A stretch of DNA of 64,000 bases from NCBI GenBank assembly GCA_020746105.1, contig CM036618.1:6332501-6396500 (forward strand). Direction: 5' to 3'. Position numbers and translations under genes: made by a program. The stretch is from Trogon surrucura (Eukaryota > Chordata > Aves > Trogoniformes > Trogonidae). The notes below the pieces were generated by a model that was given only the letters and a program-made list of their open reading frames with translations, was not told the DNA's origin and searched no databases. Shown here in pieces: positions 52,105-64,000 of this stretch. The number at the start of each line of letters is the position of its first letter. Position 1 is the stretch's first letter.

Positions 52105-55100
52105 GCAGCCAGTCTTGCACAGACGAGGCTAATTCCAGTACACACAGACTTCTGGATTCTGCTGTTTACAGGCACCTCTGAGTTTTTGGTGTGCGTATGC
52201 GTAATTCTTCATATAGCCTTGATCGATCCTGTCCTACTGCTAAAATACCGTTCACTCTGCAAACCCAAATCTATTCTCTTCCCAGAAGCCATTTGATATC
52301 TCAGAAGCAAAACCTAAAGGACTGAAGTTCAGACCCAGAGCTAAACTGAATAATCAAATTCTGTGGCAGCAGATGATGAACTGCTACTGCTACTGCTACC
52401 ATATTCAGCACGCCTAGAGACTAAACAGCTGGCAGTTCTCTCTCTCTTGCCCAGGACAAGGAAAGTAACTCCTTAACAGTTTTTCTGGTTTAATTAGCAC
52501 ATGGTGATCTTACTGTCTATTAGCCGTCGAACATGACATCTGAAGCATGAACATGGAGCTACGGCCCCATCATGAGCAGACAGTGATCTTCAGTTTTTAA
52601 TATCAGGCAAATAATACCCCATTTTTTTATGATCCATCCTAGCACGACAGAGGTTCTGGACAGAGATGCTCAAGGTGCAGACAGACATTTTCTCATTCTT
52701 AAGTAATAGACGAAACAATCACCAGATGCTTTTACACCTGTGTATGTGTAAGACTTCAGCTATTTTGATGTCAAATGTCTCAGTGGTAGTTTAATAACCA
52801 AGAAAAAATCCTATTCCATTTCTCTTAGTTATAGCCTCTTTTTCCATGACAAAATGCTGAATAAAATTGATTTTGTCCTAAAGCAAGATCTTTGACGTCT
52901 CTTTCAAAGGGTCTGAATAGATATTAATAGATTATTATAGAAGATGATGCTTCAAAATCTTCTTACTGCACATACAAATGATGAAAGAAGGAAGAGAGGC
53001 CTTATTGCACTTCAGAAGTTATGCAATTTAAAGGGCTTGTGCCCTTCTGATTATTTTTGCATTCCTTGTTGAATTTTTTCTGTAGGCACAATTTTCCTGT
53101 TGACAGACATCTACTACTTGTGCTTAACCATAAAGAACAATATAGCCATAATCAGAATTTCTAGTCATAGCACACACAAATAAAAACAGTTTTAGGCGTA
53201 ATACAAGGGCATCTATAAATACCTGTAGATCAGTTACTAAACAAATACTACGTGAATTTGATTTCAAGTTAAAACTTGAATTCGTTGTGTTCTTCAAATA
53301 AATTAAGCATGAACAAACAATGTCCAGAACTGCGCCATTCCAGGGTGGGATTTTTTTTGGTTTTATATTGTTTGGCATGCAAATAAAACATTTACGTTAT
53401 TATAATACAATAGTATATGTACAATATATGCAAAGAAAATAATCAAACTCACGCTAGCATTTGGATGAAATCTATCTCATGACTTTTATGCCTATCTCAT
53501 AGATATTCAAACCTCAGCAAGCTGCCAAAGGATCCATTTATTAGTCAGCTGAGGAAATAAATTCCTCAAGACATTCATCTCATCTAACTCAGAAACCAAT
53601 TTTAGGAAGACGTGAATCATCCTCTGGAGTTTCCCATTTCCTTCTACACAGTAGTATATACTTTTAGTAGTATCTAACTTAATGTAAAGCAGCGTACATA
53701 TTGTTCAAAACACACCCAAATAATCAATCCTAAAATGTGATGCAGACTTTTATAAAGTCTGCTTTTCAAGAATCTGACTTGTTGGTGCAGTGACCTGCTG
53801 TAGCAGCTGGACCCTATGAAGTATACAGTGGTTTGAAGCAGTGACCGTATAAATCTGTCGAAACCAGACCCTGATTTAATAGAGTTCAGATCAACTTTGA
53901 AAATAGGAAGCTGGAACTATAAACTTGCGAGATATCAAAAGCCAACCAATCAAAGGTAATCACACTGGCAACTTACTTTTTAATCCAGAAGCTCAAACCT
54001 GGACTTAATCAGCAAATATAAGCTCTTCTTACAGTGTTTACTGTGAAAAATGTATGCAACGTGCCAGCTTTATTGCAGGCATAAAAGTAATTTCTAGAGT
54101 TTAGCCTTATACATGCATTATGGATGGCAAAACAGACATGAATTTTGAGAAGAAATCATTAAATTACATGACGAGAACTACGTAGCCCATTAACATGAGT
54201 AATATGACAAAATAGAGGTAGTAAGCAATAAATCTACATCTGCAGTCAGCTTCAATTATAAAACCAGCTTCTTTACGTAGTACTTGATATATACCCACAC
54301 AAACACCTACCTCTAAAACGCAATTTTCATATAACTACATCGTAACAGCCCAGTAAGGTTGTGCAGTTATTAAGGATGACAAACGTGTAAAAATCCCCAT
54401 CAGAAGTCCGGAGCATTTCAAAAAGCTCCTGATTTAAGAGTTCCGGCATGTGAATGTCAGAGGTCAAAGCAATGAGCTATTAAAGAGACTTTCACTTCCT
54501 CAGAAATAAAGTGCTGTCTTGGGCTGGGAGGGGAAAGGTTAGAAAAGCTGTTTATCTGCCGCTCCGTTCCCATTCTTCCTTCTGTCAGGAAATCCTACGT
54601 GCTCCTACACCCCACGCAGGGTTAACCGGGGGTCACGGCCATCCCCCAAGTGCCCAGCTTTGATTTAAGCGTAAAGACCACATGGCTGCAGGTTGCATTT
54701 CCTCAAAAGGCACGGGTTTTTTTTGTTATGTAAAGCTCAGCTTAGCTAAGCCTTGGCAGGAGGTAAAAGCGCAGGCTCTTATTGCTGAAGGAAGAGCAGA
54801 GCTGCCATCGGTTTGCACGAATTACGGGGGGTCATTAACAAAAAGAAAACGTTATTCTATAGTAGATAGAGCTACAATTACAAATCTATGCCCGGAGCAG
54901 CACGTTTAACCAATGAGAAACCTGCAGAGCCGGGAGAGAGGTTGTCCCCTCCCCAGGAGCCACGTTTGGGACAAATCAAGACAAATGTAAGAAGCAAAGA
55001 AGCCACAGCACACAGATCCCAGGAGACTGCAGAGACAGGGATACATCCCCCAGCCACAGGGGGATGAGCAAGAAAGAAACCACCCAGAGCTTGAAGGGAA

Positions 55101-55467
55101 CCCAAAGATTTTTCTGCAATCCAGGAAGCCACCAAACGGTTGCTGGACTAAGTGTAAAGCTGAAAGAAAGAACCTGTCTGCAGGCAAAGAGTGGGAGGTT
55201 TATTCATATTATATCTTTATAGAGAACATATATATATATAGTAAAAATATTGTATGTATAAATATATATAATACACACATATATTTATAATAAGTGGTTT
55301 GCCCTACTCTGAATTTTCTCAGTTAACGTAGTAACAGATCCAGCCTGAAATGTAAAACCCTTCTGATTGCTGGAAGAGCTCATCACAGAGAAGAGATGTA
55401 GGAACTTGCAGCTCAAAGCTCTAGATGATGCAGGGACTCATCCTACGTAAATATTAGTTATATATTG
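52105..55467. other. Intron stretch with an AT-rich repeat
   Basis: Contains the AT repeat at 55203-55290. 54420-54700 has somewhat higher GC. No exon or mobile element recognised. Confidence 0.5.
55203..55290. repeat. AT-rich low-complexity repeat
   Basis: Interrupted TA runs (acatatatatatatag, aaatatatataatac) over about 90 bp. Confidence 0.8.
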
Positions 55468-55699
55468 TGCCAGGGGAAGTTTAGATGGGATATTAGGAAA
55501 AAATTCTTTACTGAAAGAGTGGTGAGGCATTGGAACAGGCTGCCCAGGGAAGCAGGGAAGTCGCCACGCCTGGAAGCGTTAAAAAACGTGCAATGTGGCA
55601 CTTTGGGACATGGTTTAGGGGTCCTGGTGGTGTTGGGTTTGCGGTTGGACCTGATGATCTTAAAGGTCTTTTCCAACCTTAACGGCTCTGTAATTCTAT
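55468..55699 (+). mobile_element. CR1 LINE 3' fragment, old subfamily
   Basis: caggggaagtttagatggga, tattaggaaaaaattctttac, ggaacaggctgcccaggga, gggacatggtttaggggtcc, gcggttggacctgatgatc and a single octamer. It matches the tail at 1985-2099. It ends 733 bp from the SUPT3H exon at 56433. Confidence 0.92.
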
Positions 55700-56432
55700 T
55701 TATATACAGGAGTTCCTTATAATATACCCATACAAATCAGTTATTTTTGAAGAATCACTATAATAAGAAAAAAACATTTGTTAAGCTTCCCAAGCTACAG
55801 ATGACATGTAAGAGTGTACCCTTCTACAGAAAATGGCAGATGGCAGGTTCATATCATGGTATAAAACCCCACAGTTGATTTCTTCAGAGGCGTTGCTGAA
55901 CCGGAATTAAAAACCACAGAGAAGTTTAAATCTAGAACTGCTCTGAGAAACGAGATTCAAAACAGCCTCATTCATACAGGACTTTCATTGGATTTCAGCA
56001 GGAAAAAAATATTCAGTCTTTCCATACTATTTTTTGTCAGAAATCAAAACACAAAGTAGTAAGAATATTAGAACATAAATACTAAGCAACCGATGCACTA
56101 ACACCAGAACGTTAAAAAAAGCGCAACAAGATCTTGCGATGACTAGCCAGTTTTTTCTTATTAACAACTTAAATTTTTTAACCAGAAAAAGACATCGGCT
56201 TTATTCCCGAGGTTAGGTGGGGCTGCAGGTATCACACAAATATACTCTATAACCATAGGCAAAGGTGAAGCGTAAGAATAGCTTCTGTAGATTACTGAGG
56301 CCAGAACCCACCCTCAGTTTCTGTGTCTTGTTTCTGAAAACAGCAATCTGTTATTAGTCATTTGATCATGAAACCATCCTGTTGTTTCAAGGAGTTTTCG
56401 AGTGAAGGCTACGTTAGCAGTCGTGCTCTTAC
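55700..56432. other. Intron flank of the SUPT3H exon
   Basis: Single-copy intron immediately downstream (in SUPT3H sense) of the exon at 56433-56506. No repeat recognised. Confidence 0.6.
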
Positions 56433-56506
56433 CAAATTGATCAGCTGAGTGTGGACAATGTCTTCTACCAGTATCGCGGTTTCATGGAGTGGCCTGCGAG
56501 CATCTC
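56433..56506 (-). CDS. SUPT3H: SUPT3H internal coding exon (first visible), start of the TAF13-like histone fold
   Basis: SUPT3H is the metazoan Spt3, a nuclear subunit of SAGA-type coactivators that contacts TBP. The reverse complement reads [20 protein letters not shown] followed by LINL, which I recognise as the early part of the N-terminal histone fold (related to TAF13). The acceptor is TTTTCCTTAG and the donor is TTG|GTAAGA, close to consensus. The exon is 74 nt: two bases complete a glycine codon begun in the exon upstream, then 24 full codons, ending in phase 0. It joins in frame to the exon at 9355-9441 (INL then LQQAAE) across an intron of about 47 kb. The preceding exon, expected to encode the residues just before GDARR, was not found between 56507 and 64000 and probably lies beyond the window. 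Identification rests on family recall plus splice and phase logic. Confidence 0.96.
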
Positions 56507-58536
56507 CTAAGGAAAACCTGAAAGAAAGAGGTTTATCGCAAGGTTATGAACATGAGTTAAAAAGAAACAGAGTAGGCACTGTCCAGAAAAATAAAAAGAA
56601 AATACAGATAACACCAACAAGCTTAACACACCTTTATGTTCCGAAATGCATCACTCCCTGTGGTTTCAAGGAATATAAACCAAAGTAATCTGATTAAAGG
56701 AACAAAAGAGCTGAAAAGTTGTATACTACAGCACACAGTGAGAAGAATTTAAAATTGACAAAACAGGAAAACACGGTTTGCAGGAACATCTGAAAAAAGA
56801 GTAGGCAAAGCTGTAGCATGTGCACTACTAGGAGTAACTCTGCATTTGCAGCCCTCTTCGCTTACAAAATTCCAAGTAACTATCTTAGAAGGTAAAATGT
56901 TAACATGCATTTTAACCTAAATCCAAATGCTAGTGTCAAAATATGAAAGGAACCATTATGAATTAAAGGTAAACATTTGTATAAAAATAATATATAAGAG
57001 ATTCTTAAAGTCAACCCTGCAAGATTAAATGAGAGGAGGCCAGAAAGAGACGATCGTCTTCATGCAACACTGCAAACAAAAGGCAAAGCCACTCCAAAAG
57101 GTGTCACTAACTGTGAAATCATCATGACGGGCTTTTGCAAGGTTTTATCTTCTCTAAGAAACACCAGACGTTGTTCTCTACCCCTGTGCCTCAACTGCTG
57201 GTCACTCAGGTAACGCGAGCTCAGATTGCTCCTTTGGTGTGGCACGAACAGTGGCCATCATCAGCCCTGCTGAAAGAGACTGTAGGTGCTACGGAAAATC
57301 TGCCTTCGAGACCTTCAGACCCCCTGCAGAGCTCCACATGCGACGTCCCCAAAGCCCTATGAAACGATTCTTCTGAAATCTGGGCTGCAGCTCCAGGTCC
57401 AAGGTGAGATTACAGGGGCAAGCAATTTGAAATAGCTGAGAGATGCAAGTGGGGCTGGCAGATTTACCAACTTGTTGGTAGCTGCACTCTGAAAAAGAGG
57501 ATGGTGAAGACCCTGTGAAGGGCTTTTAGTGTCCAAAATGCTTGGTTGCAACCAAACTCCGCTCCTAATCATTCCAGCTCAGTGAGTCCAGAGAGCTTAA
57601 GCCCTCCCTTAAGCCCTGTCTTCATGTGTGATCTGTCTAGATGAAGTCTAGAGAAAAGGTCTCATTCTGTGTGGTTTCTCATCATCGAATATAGCACAAA
57701 ACCATACTGTTTGCTTTAGTTGACTACCGTCTGTTTTTTGGTTCTAAATGTGCATTTTCAGTTCAGTCCCACGTAGGAGAAATGGGGAATTTCAGGATTC
57801 TAGCAGTGGCTCCTTGTTATACATACCTGTCAAAACCCTTCACAAATTTCACTGTGCTACAGCCAACTTTGAAACAATTTCTATCCGTATCAACTACCTA
57901 CTCAAGAAGGATGCTACAAATAAGTTTTGCCTATTCAGTCAGCCATTTGTGTAAGTGATAGAGGATACAAGAACATCAAAATCCTTCACCTTCTCTTATG
58001 TCAGTTCTTCTACTTACATAAAAAAGATGGGCACTTCTTTTTCCATATTATTTTCCATATTATCCTTTTTCCATATCAACATGAGCAAGAACTGACTCAA
58101 GTATTCTCATAGTCATAAATTATTGTCCTGATACTTATGCGTGAAGGATCAGAGAAGCATGACTGTGATGGGATAAACAAGTGCTAAGAGAGCTCTGGCA
58201 AAATGGGATACTCATCTTGCTACATCGATTGCTTCATAAAACTCTCCCTCCGCGACAGCAAAACCCCCTGCTTTCCCAGAACTGCAGCCAACAAAAATCA
58301 CCCAGAGTCATGGATAAATTTGCTCAACTGATTTCCTGCATCACCTACACAGAGGGGAAGGCTGGTGGAGAGCTGTGGTCCACAGTTCCTTGGACACCTG
58401 CACATCACAAGTTTCATGAAAGCTGAATCACTCAATCAGAACCAAGTAGCTCAGGTCTGGTATCTGGTACTCGTAAAACACGCACAATATAACCAAAATA
58501 AAATTATCCAGCAATGGAAGTCTCACGAAAGCTAAG

Positions 58537-59262
58537 GCACCAGGACAGATTAGGGGAAATCCTGCTGGAAAGCAGCTCCATGGAGAAAGACCTTGGAGTC
58601 CCAGTGGGCAGGGAGTTGTCCCTGGGACAGCAACGGGCCCTTGTGGCCAGGAGGGCCAGTGGGATCCTGGGGGACATTAAGAAAAGTGTTTCCAGCAGGG
58701 CTAGGGAGGTTCTCCTGCCCCTCTGCTCTGCCCTGGTGAGACCACACCTGGAATATTGGATCCAGTTTTGGGTTCCTCAGTTCAAGAGAGACAGGGACCT
58801 ACTGGAGAGAGTCCAAGGGAGAGCTACGAGGGTGATCAAGGGACTTGAACATCTCTGCTGTGAAGAGAGACTGAGAGAACCGGGTTGTTCAGCCTTGAAA
58901 GGAGACAGCTGAGAGGGGACCTTACTAACATATAGAAATATCTGAGGGGTGGGTGTCAAGGGGAAGGAGACAAACTCTTCTCAGCAGTGCCCAGCAACAG
59001 AATAAGAAAAAAAAAAAAGTTAGAACATAGGAAGTTCCACAAAAACATGAAGAAAAATTTCTTTACTGTGAGGGTGCCGGAGCCCTGGCCCAGGCTGCCC
59101 AGAGAGGGTGTGGAGTCTCCTGCTCTGGAGACTTTCAAACCCCGCCTGGACACGTTCCTGTGTGGCTGCCCTGGGTGACCCTGCTCTGGCAGGGGGTTGG
59201 ACTGGGTGATCTCTGGAGGTCCCTTCCAACTCCGAACATTCCATGATTCTATGATTCTCTGA
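58537..59262 (+). mobile_element. CR1 LINE, 5'-truncated, ORF2 tail
   Basis: ORF2 remnant [45 protein letters not shown] and CCEERLRE runs to a frameshift near 58880. An A-run (12 A at about 59008) replaces part of the segment that reads ...NGFKLEHRK in the 51785 copy. The tail [20 protein letters not shown] and 3'UTR are otherwise intact to the octamers (ccatgattctatgattct). It is closely related to 26938-27854. Confidence 0.95.
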
Positions 59263-60224
59263 ATTCATGATATCAAAGTTATTAAACATTCCAAAGGTTT
59301 ACTGTTGCTCTGGTTTTAGTCCCTCTTTATCTGACTTTTGGCTAAATTATTTTTTAAATTCAAAGCTGTTGATTGGTCACAAATTGTTCTCAAAATGTTC
59401 ACAATGGGGCTCAACTCTGGCTCACTGAAAACATCTTCCCATTACACATATATCAAAACCAAAAAAGCCAAACACACTATTCCAGTCTTACATCATCACA
59501 GTGAAAGGTAGCTTCCTACATTTTCAAATATTTCCTCCCGGCATTTCTAAAAAAATGTGTTCTCTCCTCCTAAACCTGAGATGTCAAAACAAGAAAATTT
59601 GGACATAAAATATATTCATTGTAAACTAAATACCACAGGCCAAAAATAACATTAGTTTCTTACAAAAATAGTGACATTTTATTCATTAGCAAGATTCAAA
59701 TCTTCATAGGTGGCCGAATACATTATTTCCTTACAAAAGCATTCTTCTATCCTGCAATAAAAAACCCCAACACTTTATCTGTACACAACTAAAGTGTTAT
59801 ACAACAGGGATTTTCTTTCTTTTTATCCTATAATGAAATTATCTCCAGTATTCTTCACACAGCATTTCAAATTTGAGTGATATTAAATTTCGGCTTGATA
59901 CATGTAAGAGCACAACACGAACTACTCGGGCAACATTGGAGCACAACCCACTGCACTACACTAGTCAAACCACGAGGAAATTACATATCAGCATCTTAAA
60001 GAGATGTTTCATAATGTGTTGTACAACATCTTTGAAATGAGCAGAACTTGAATAATTGTCTCTCTATTATGCAGAAGAGCACATGCACAGGAATTATAAC
60101 GAATGGCACATACTTCCTAGAACTATAAGCACAGTACAGCTAACAATCCAGGCACCACTGAATATTTTATAAACTGCAAATTCCTGGATATTATATAGGA
60201 AATATATAACACTACATAAGCATA

Positions 60225-61567
60225 GGGGAAGCTACTACAGACCAGTCAGCCTCACCTCAGTGCCAGGTAAAATCATGGAACAGATCCTCCTGGCAACAGT
60301 ACTAAGGCACATGAAAAATAACGAGGTGATCGGTGACAGCCAACATCACTTCACTGAGGGCAAGTCGTGCCTGACTGATTTGGTGGCCTTCCATGAGAGA
60401 GTTACAGCTCTGGTTGATACGGGAAGAACAACTGATGTCATCTATCTGGACTTGTGCAAGACGTTTGACACTGTCCCACATGACATCTTTGTCTCTACGA
60501 TGGAGAGACATGGACTTGATGGATGGACCACTTGGTGGATAGAGAACTGGATGGATGGTTGCACTCAAAGAGTTGTGGCCAATGGCTCCATGTCCACGTG
60601 GAGACCAGTAATAAGGGGAGTTTCTCAGGGGTCTGTTCCGGGTCCAGTGCTGTTCAACATCTTTCTCAGCAACATGGATGATGGCATCGAGTGCACCCTG
60701 AGCAAGTTTTCCAACGACACCAAGCTGTGTGGTGCCGTGGACTCACTTGAGGGAAGAGATGCCATCCAGAGGGACCTTGACAGGCTTGAGAAATGGGCCA
60801 GTGCAAACTGCATGAGCTTCAACAAGTCAAAGGGCAAGGTCCTTCACCTGGGTTGGGCCAATTCCAGGCACAAATACAAACTGGGCACAGAGTGGGGTGA
60901 GAGTAGCCCTGAAGAGAAGGATTTGGGGGTGTTGACAGATGAGAAGCTCAACATGAGCCGGCAGGGTGCTCCTGCAGCCCAGAAGGTCAACCCTGTCCTG
61001 GGATGCACCAAGACAAGTGTGGCCAGGAGGTCAAGAGAGGTGATTCTCCCCCTTTACTCTGCTCTTGGGAGACTCCACCTCGAACACTGTGTCCAGTTCT
61101 GGTGTCCCCACCACAAGAGGGATATGGATCTGTTGGGACAAGATGAATCAGGGGCTGAAGCATCTCTGCTATGAGGACAGGCTGAGGGAACTGGGATTGT
61201 TCAGCCTGGAGAAAAGAAGACTCCAGGAAGACCTTATAACTGCCTTCCAATGCCTGAAGGGAACCTACAGGAAGGCTGAGGAGGGACTTTTTAGAAGAGT
61301 GCCCACTGATAGGACAAGGGGAAATGGATTTAAACTGAAGGAGAATAGGTTTAGATTGGATTTTAGGAAGAAATTCTTCAGTACGAGGGTGGCAAGACTC
61401 TGGAAGAGATTGGCCAGAGAAGCTGTGGCTGCCCACTCCCTGGAGATGTTCAAAGCCAGGTTGTATTAGGCTTTGAGTAACCTGGGCTAGTTAAGCCCAT
61501 GGCAGGGAGGTTGGATTAGATGATCTCTAAGGTCCTTTCCAACCTAAGACAACCTACGATTCTGTGA
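60225..61567 (+). mobile_element. Longest CR1 LINE copy; partial reverse transcriptase with broken active site
   Basis: It covers RT from about the middle of ORF2 to the end. A 304-codon frame (60260-61174) includes RT domain A (DVIYLDLCKTFDTVPHDI, catalytic D present), domain B (RGVSQGSVPGPVLF) and domain C, where the usual FADD is SNDT: the first aspartate of the pair is Asn. This copy cannot encode an active RT. About 19 bp are missing at 61134-61150 relative to 17554-18279, causing a frameshift; the remainder continues in the next frame to 61469. The 3'UTR is complete with one octamer. ORF1, endonuclease and the N-terminal RT are absent. Confidence 0.96.
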
Positions 61568-64000
61568 AATACATATAAACCCAGAAATACTTATTATCAT
61601 AGTACATTGAAAAGTAAAACAATATTAAAAACATCACAGATTCAAAACCAGTGCTCATATAGGATTAAACTTAAGTTTCGGGTTTTCTTTAAAGTAGGGT
61701 GCATATGTAAATTAATGGGAAATTTACTTCTTTTTTTTTCTGTTACATAGAAACCAAACAGACTTCAGTTATCATAATCATAATATGTTGTTCATTCTTA
61801 CTTACTGGCCTTTTAATATGTAATTTTTCTTTCTTTCTAAGACTAAAAATGCAAAATAAAACAACTATGCAAGACAGTAGCAAACACCCGGTTGCCCGCA
61901 TTATCATCGTGAACATAAACTTCTGCTCACAGTTTTACCAAGCATACCACACAGACATAAGAAACTTTTTTTGATTTTCTTTTCTGAATTCAATAAAGTG
62001 AAAGAAGAAAACTCTGGGTTTGAGCCAGGATGCTGCCTCTCCGCTGAGATGCCCTCCCTGTCTGCATCGAGAGGTCCCTCTCTCAGGAGCAACCATCGGT
62101 TCCCTAAAGCACGACAAGCAGAAGAGAGGCCACCAAGAGGCAGCACATTGATCTGAGAGGCGACAGGCATCAAATCTTTTTGCTCCACTCCGATGCAAGA
62201 GGGTATGTCAGAGCAGATGTTGAAACATGGAGATGCAAAAACGGACCCACACTCCTTGATCCCATAGAAAATAAAGCTCCAGATGCACCTACTTTCCTCC
62301 TCTCTGCCTCCCTCCCACTCTACCTTCAAAAAGTTATGTTTTTCTCAGTTTGCCGTCACTGTTTTCCTATGTAACTTCTGCCAGCTTCTTTACCACACAC
62401 AGAAAGGTAGATACTGCCACAGTGGTTTCGGCAAAAACTACAAACCGCCACGTCCACCCACAGCTGCTTCCTTTTTCTTTGCAATGGAGACGGGATTTTT
62501 TTAGACACACACATAAAAAAAAATAAAGCTATGATACTTATTAATTGTATTTGTATAGCATTTGATGTGTTTCTCGATTCTAGCATGCTTATAGGGTAGT
62601 ATTTTTAAAGATACCAAACACAACCTCTTTTTGACCCCTTTCTATTACCAGGGGTAATAATTACAAATGCACAAGCAGTTAAAGTAATAAACTTGCATTT
62701 TTGTCCTCACTTTTGCCATTGGACTTCTCCACAGTAGAATAAACACTAAACTAAGAGTCAGGGGGCTCAGATTTTTGCCAAGTTGCAGAATACGAGGTAG
62801 GTTAAGAACCAAAAGAAAACCCTGAAAATAAAAGGAAATCAAAATTTGGTGCCCTTGTTTCCGGGAACTGAAGCTGAACTTGATGCTTTAATATAACTTG
62901 CAAATTTCATTTCACATGTGCTTTGCTTTTAACGGTTCATTAGAGTCTTTTAAAGAACCTTCCATTCACTAGAAGTATAAATAAGTCTTCCTATGAAACA
63001 CATAAAAATTCTGTTGAAAATAAACCTGTTTCCCCACAGGTAAGTACTGAAGAGGAAATATATCAAGATATAACATTAGCAGTGCATTGAAAGAGGAAAA
63101 TGATATGGAAGAATGTCCTGACAATAGATGCATCTACCCATTAGACATGTCATACAGTAACAAAACCTTCTTAGAAGATCCAATTTCAAAGGTTTGTCTT
63201 GTTTTAAGGGAACATTTTTACAAGAGAGTGAGATCAACTTACCCAGATTTTCACAGGAGGATTAGAATAGTAGCATGGAGAAAGAAAAGACTGCTGCAGC
63301 TCTTTTATTGTTTACTTTCAGCTTCTATTTCTAACGTATTTAAGTTCCTGTAATGATGTTTCCAGGCTCATCAAAGTGGTAAATGTCCAAGCCACTAAGT
63401 GTCTACACCAAGTATCATGGCATACTATGTGTAAACACACACATACTTGGCACATGTTAAGGCAGAAGAGTTACTCATGGTGCAGGGACTTAGACTTGCA
63501 AGAACCTCAAAATTGGCAGCAGAAATAGATAAAGCACTTTCTTTGCTCCATTTCTTGGAGTTCTAAAAGCTGTCCTGGCCAGAAAGGAACTATAACCAGG
63601 GTGGCTGGGAAAGCACAAAGCTAAAATAAATAGTTTTCCTTACTGGGGCTTCATATTGAGTTCATGTCTTAACAAAGCTGCCCCAACTCACGTGGAATTT
63701 CCCACCTTGAATAAATCTAATGATTCTAGCCTTGAAAAAGTCTAAAAGCAGTGAGGTCGACTGGTAGGAAATACCATCTTTTTTTCTTCTTCTCTCCTTT
63801 TCTGTTTCTACATGAAGCATTTGCAGCAGCAGAGATGGGCCCTCCAGACTTGAGGGGTTTATAAGATGTCGCACAGGGCAAGCAGGTACTTCTTCTGTCC
63901 TCAGCACAGAGGTATTTATTTACTCCTGCCTGCAACTGGACTGGGAAAGTGGATCACCAGGGTCCACACACCTGCAGCACCAGCAACATGAGCGGGTCCA

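Larger units (their letters stand above)
56507..64000 (-). other. SUPT3H: SUPT3H intron 5' of the first visible exon (partial)
   Basis: The sequence upstream of the TTTTCCTTAG acceptor runs to the window end without a recognisable preceding SUPT3H exon. It contains two long plus-strand CR1 copies at 58537-59262 and 60225-61567. 56507-58536, 59263-60224 and 61568-64000 look like single-copy AT-rich intron. No first exon of RUNX2, the usual vertebrate neighbour, was seen. Confidence 0.8.

Noticed and set aside
56507..64000. Search for RUNX2 distal first exon or the upstream SUPT3H exon
   Set aside because: No sequence resembling either was seen. The ATGAGCGGG at the very end of the window (63990s) has no supporting coding context.

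Overview
This window is vertebrate nuclear DNA, almost certainly from a bird. Two things point there. It carries many 5'-truncated CR1 retrotransposons that end in the avian-type ATTCTRTG octamer repeat, and I see no Alu/B1/L1-type repeats. It also carries spliced, phase-consistent exons of one conserved vertebrate gene. I count 19 CR1 insertions, about 7.9 kb or roughly 12% of the window. I found no bacterial-style operons, CRISPR arrays, tRNA or rRNA genes.

The only host gene I can support is SUPT3H (SPT3 homolog, a SAGA/STAGA/TFTC subunit that contacts TBP), on the minus strand. Four internal coding exons are visible, in transcription order 56506-56433, 9441-9355, 8151-8061 and 6427-6291. 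Together they hold 389 coding bases. They encode the TAF13-like N-terminal histone-fold region and the start of the acidic/basic linker that follows it. All four have AG/GT borders and their phases join exactly. The first and second are separated by an intron of 46,991 bp. The gene's start, its C-terminal TAF11-like half and its UTRs lie outside the window.

Layout. 1-6290: intron downstream of the last visible exon, with three small CR1 tails. 6291-9441: a cluster of three exons with short introns. 9442-56432: the giant intron, holding 14 CR1 insertions, one of them nested in another, a roughly 310 bp CTTT microsatellite, several AT-rich repeats, and a closely spaced AP-1/RUNX motif pair. 56433-56506: exon. 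56507-64000: upstream intron with two long CR1 copies, including the longest in the window (60225-61567), which retains a reverse-transcriptase segment with a broken catalytic motif.

Most of the window is non-coding intron, and most long open frames are CR1 remnants, microsatellite artefacts or chance. In other vertebrates SUPT3H lies next to RUNX2 and its introns are a plausible home for RUNX2 control elements; I saw no RUNX2 exon here. I did not find a convincing new biological system. The best leads are the nested CR1, the strand bias of long CR1 copies, and a few candidate regulatory patches that need a conservation check.
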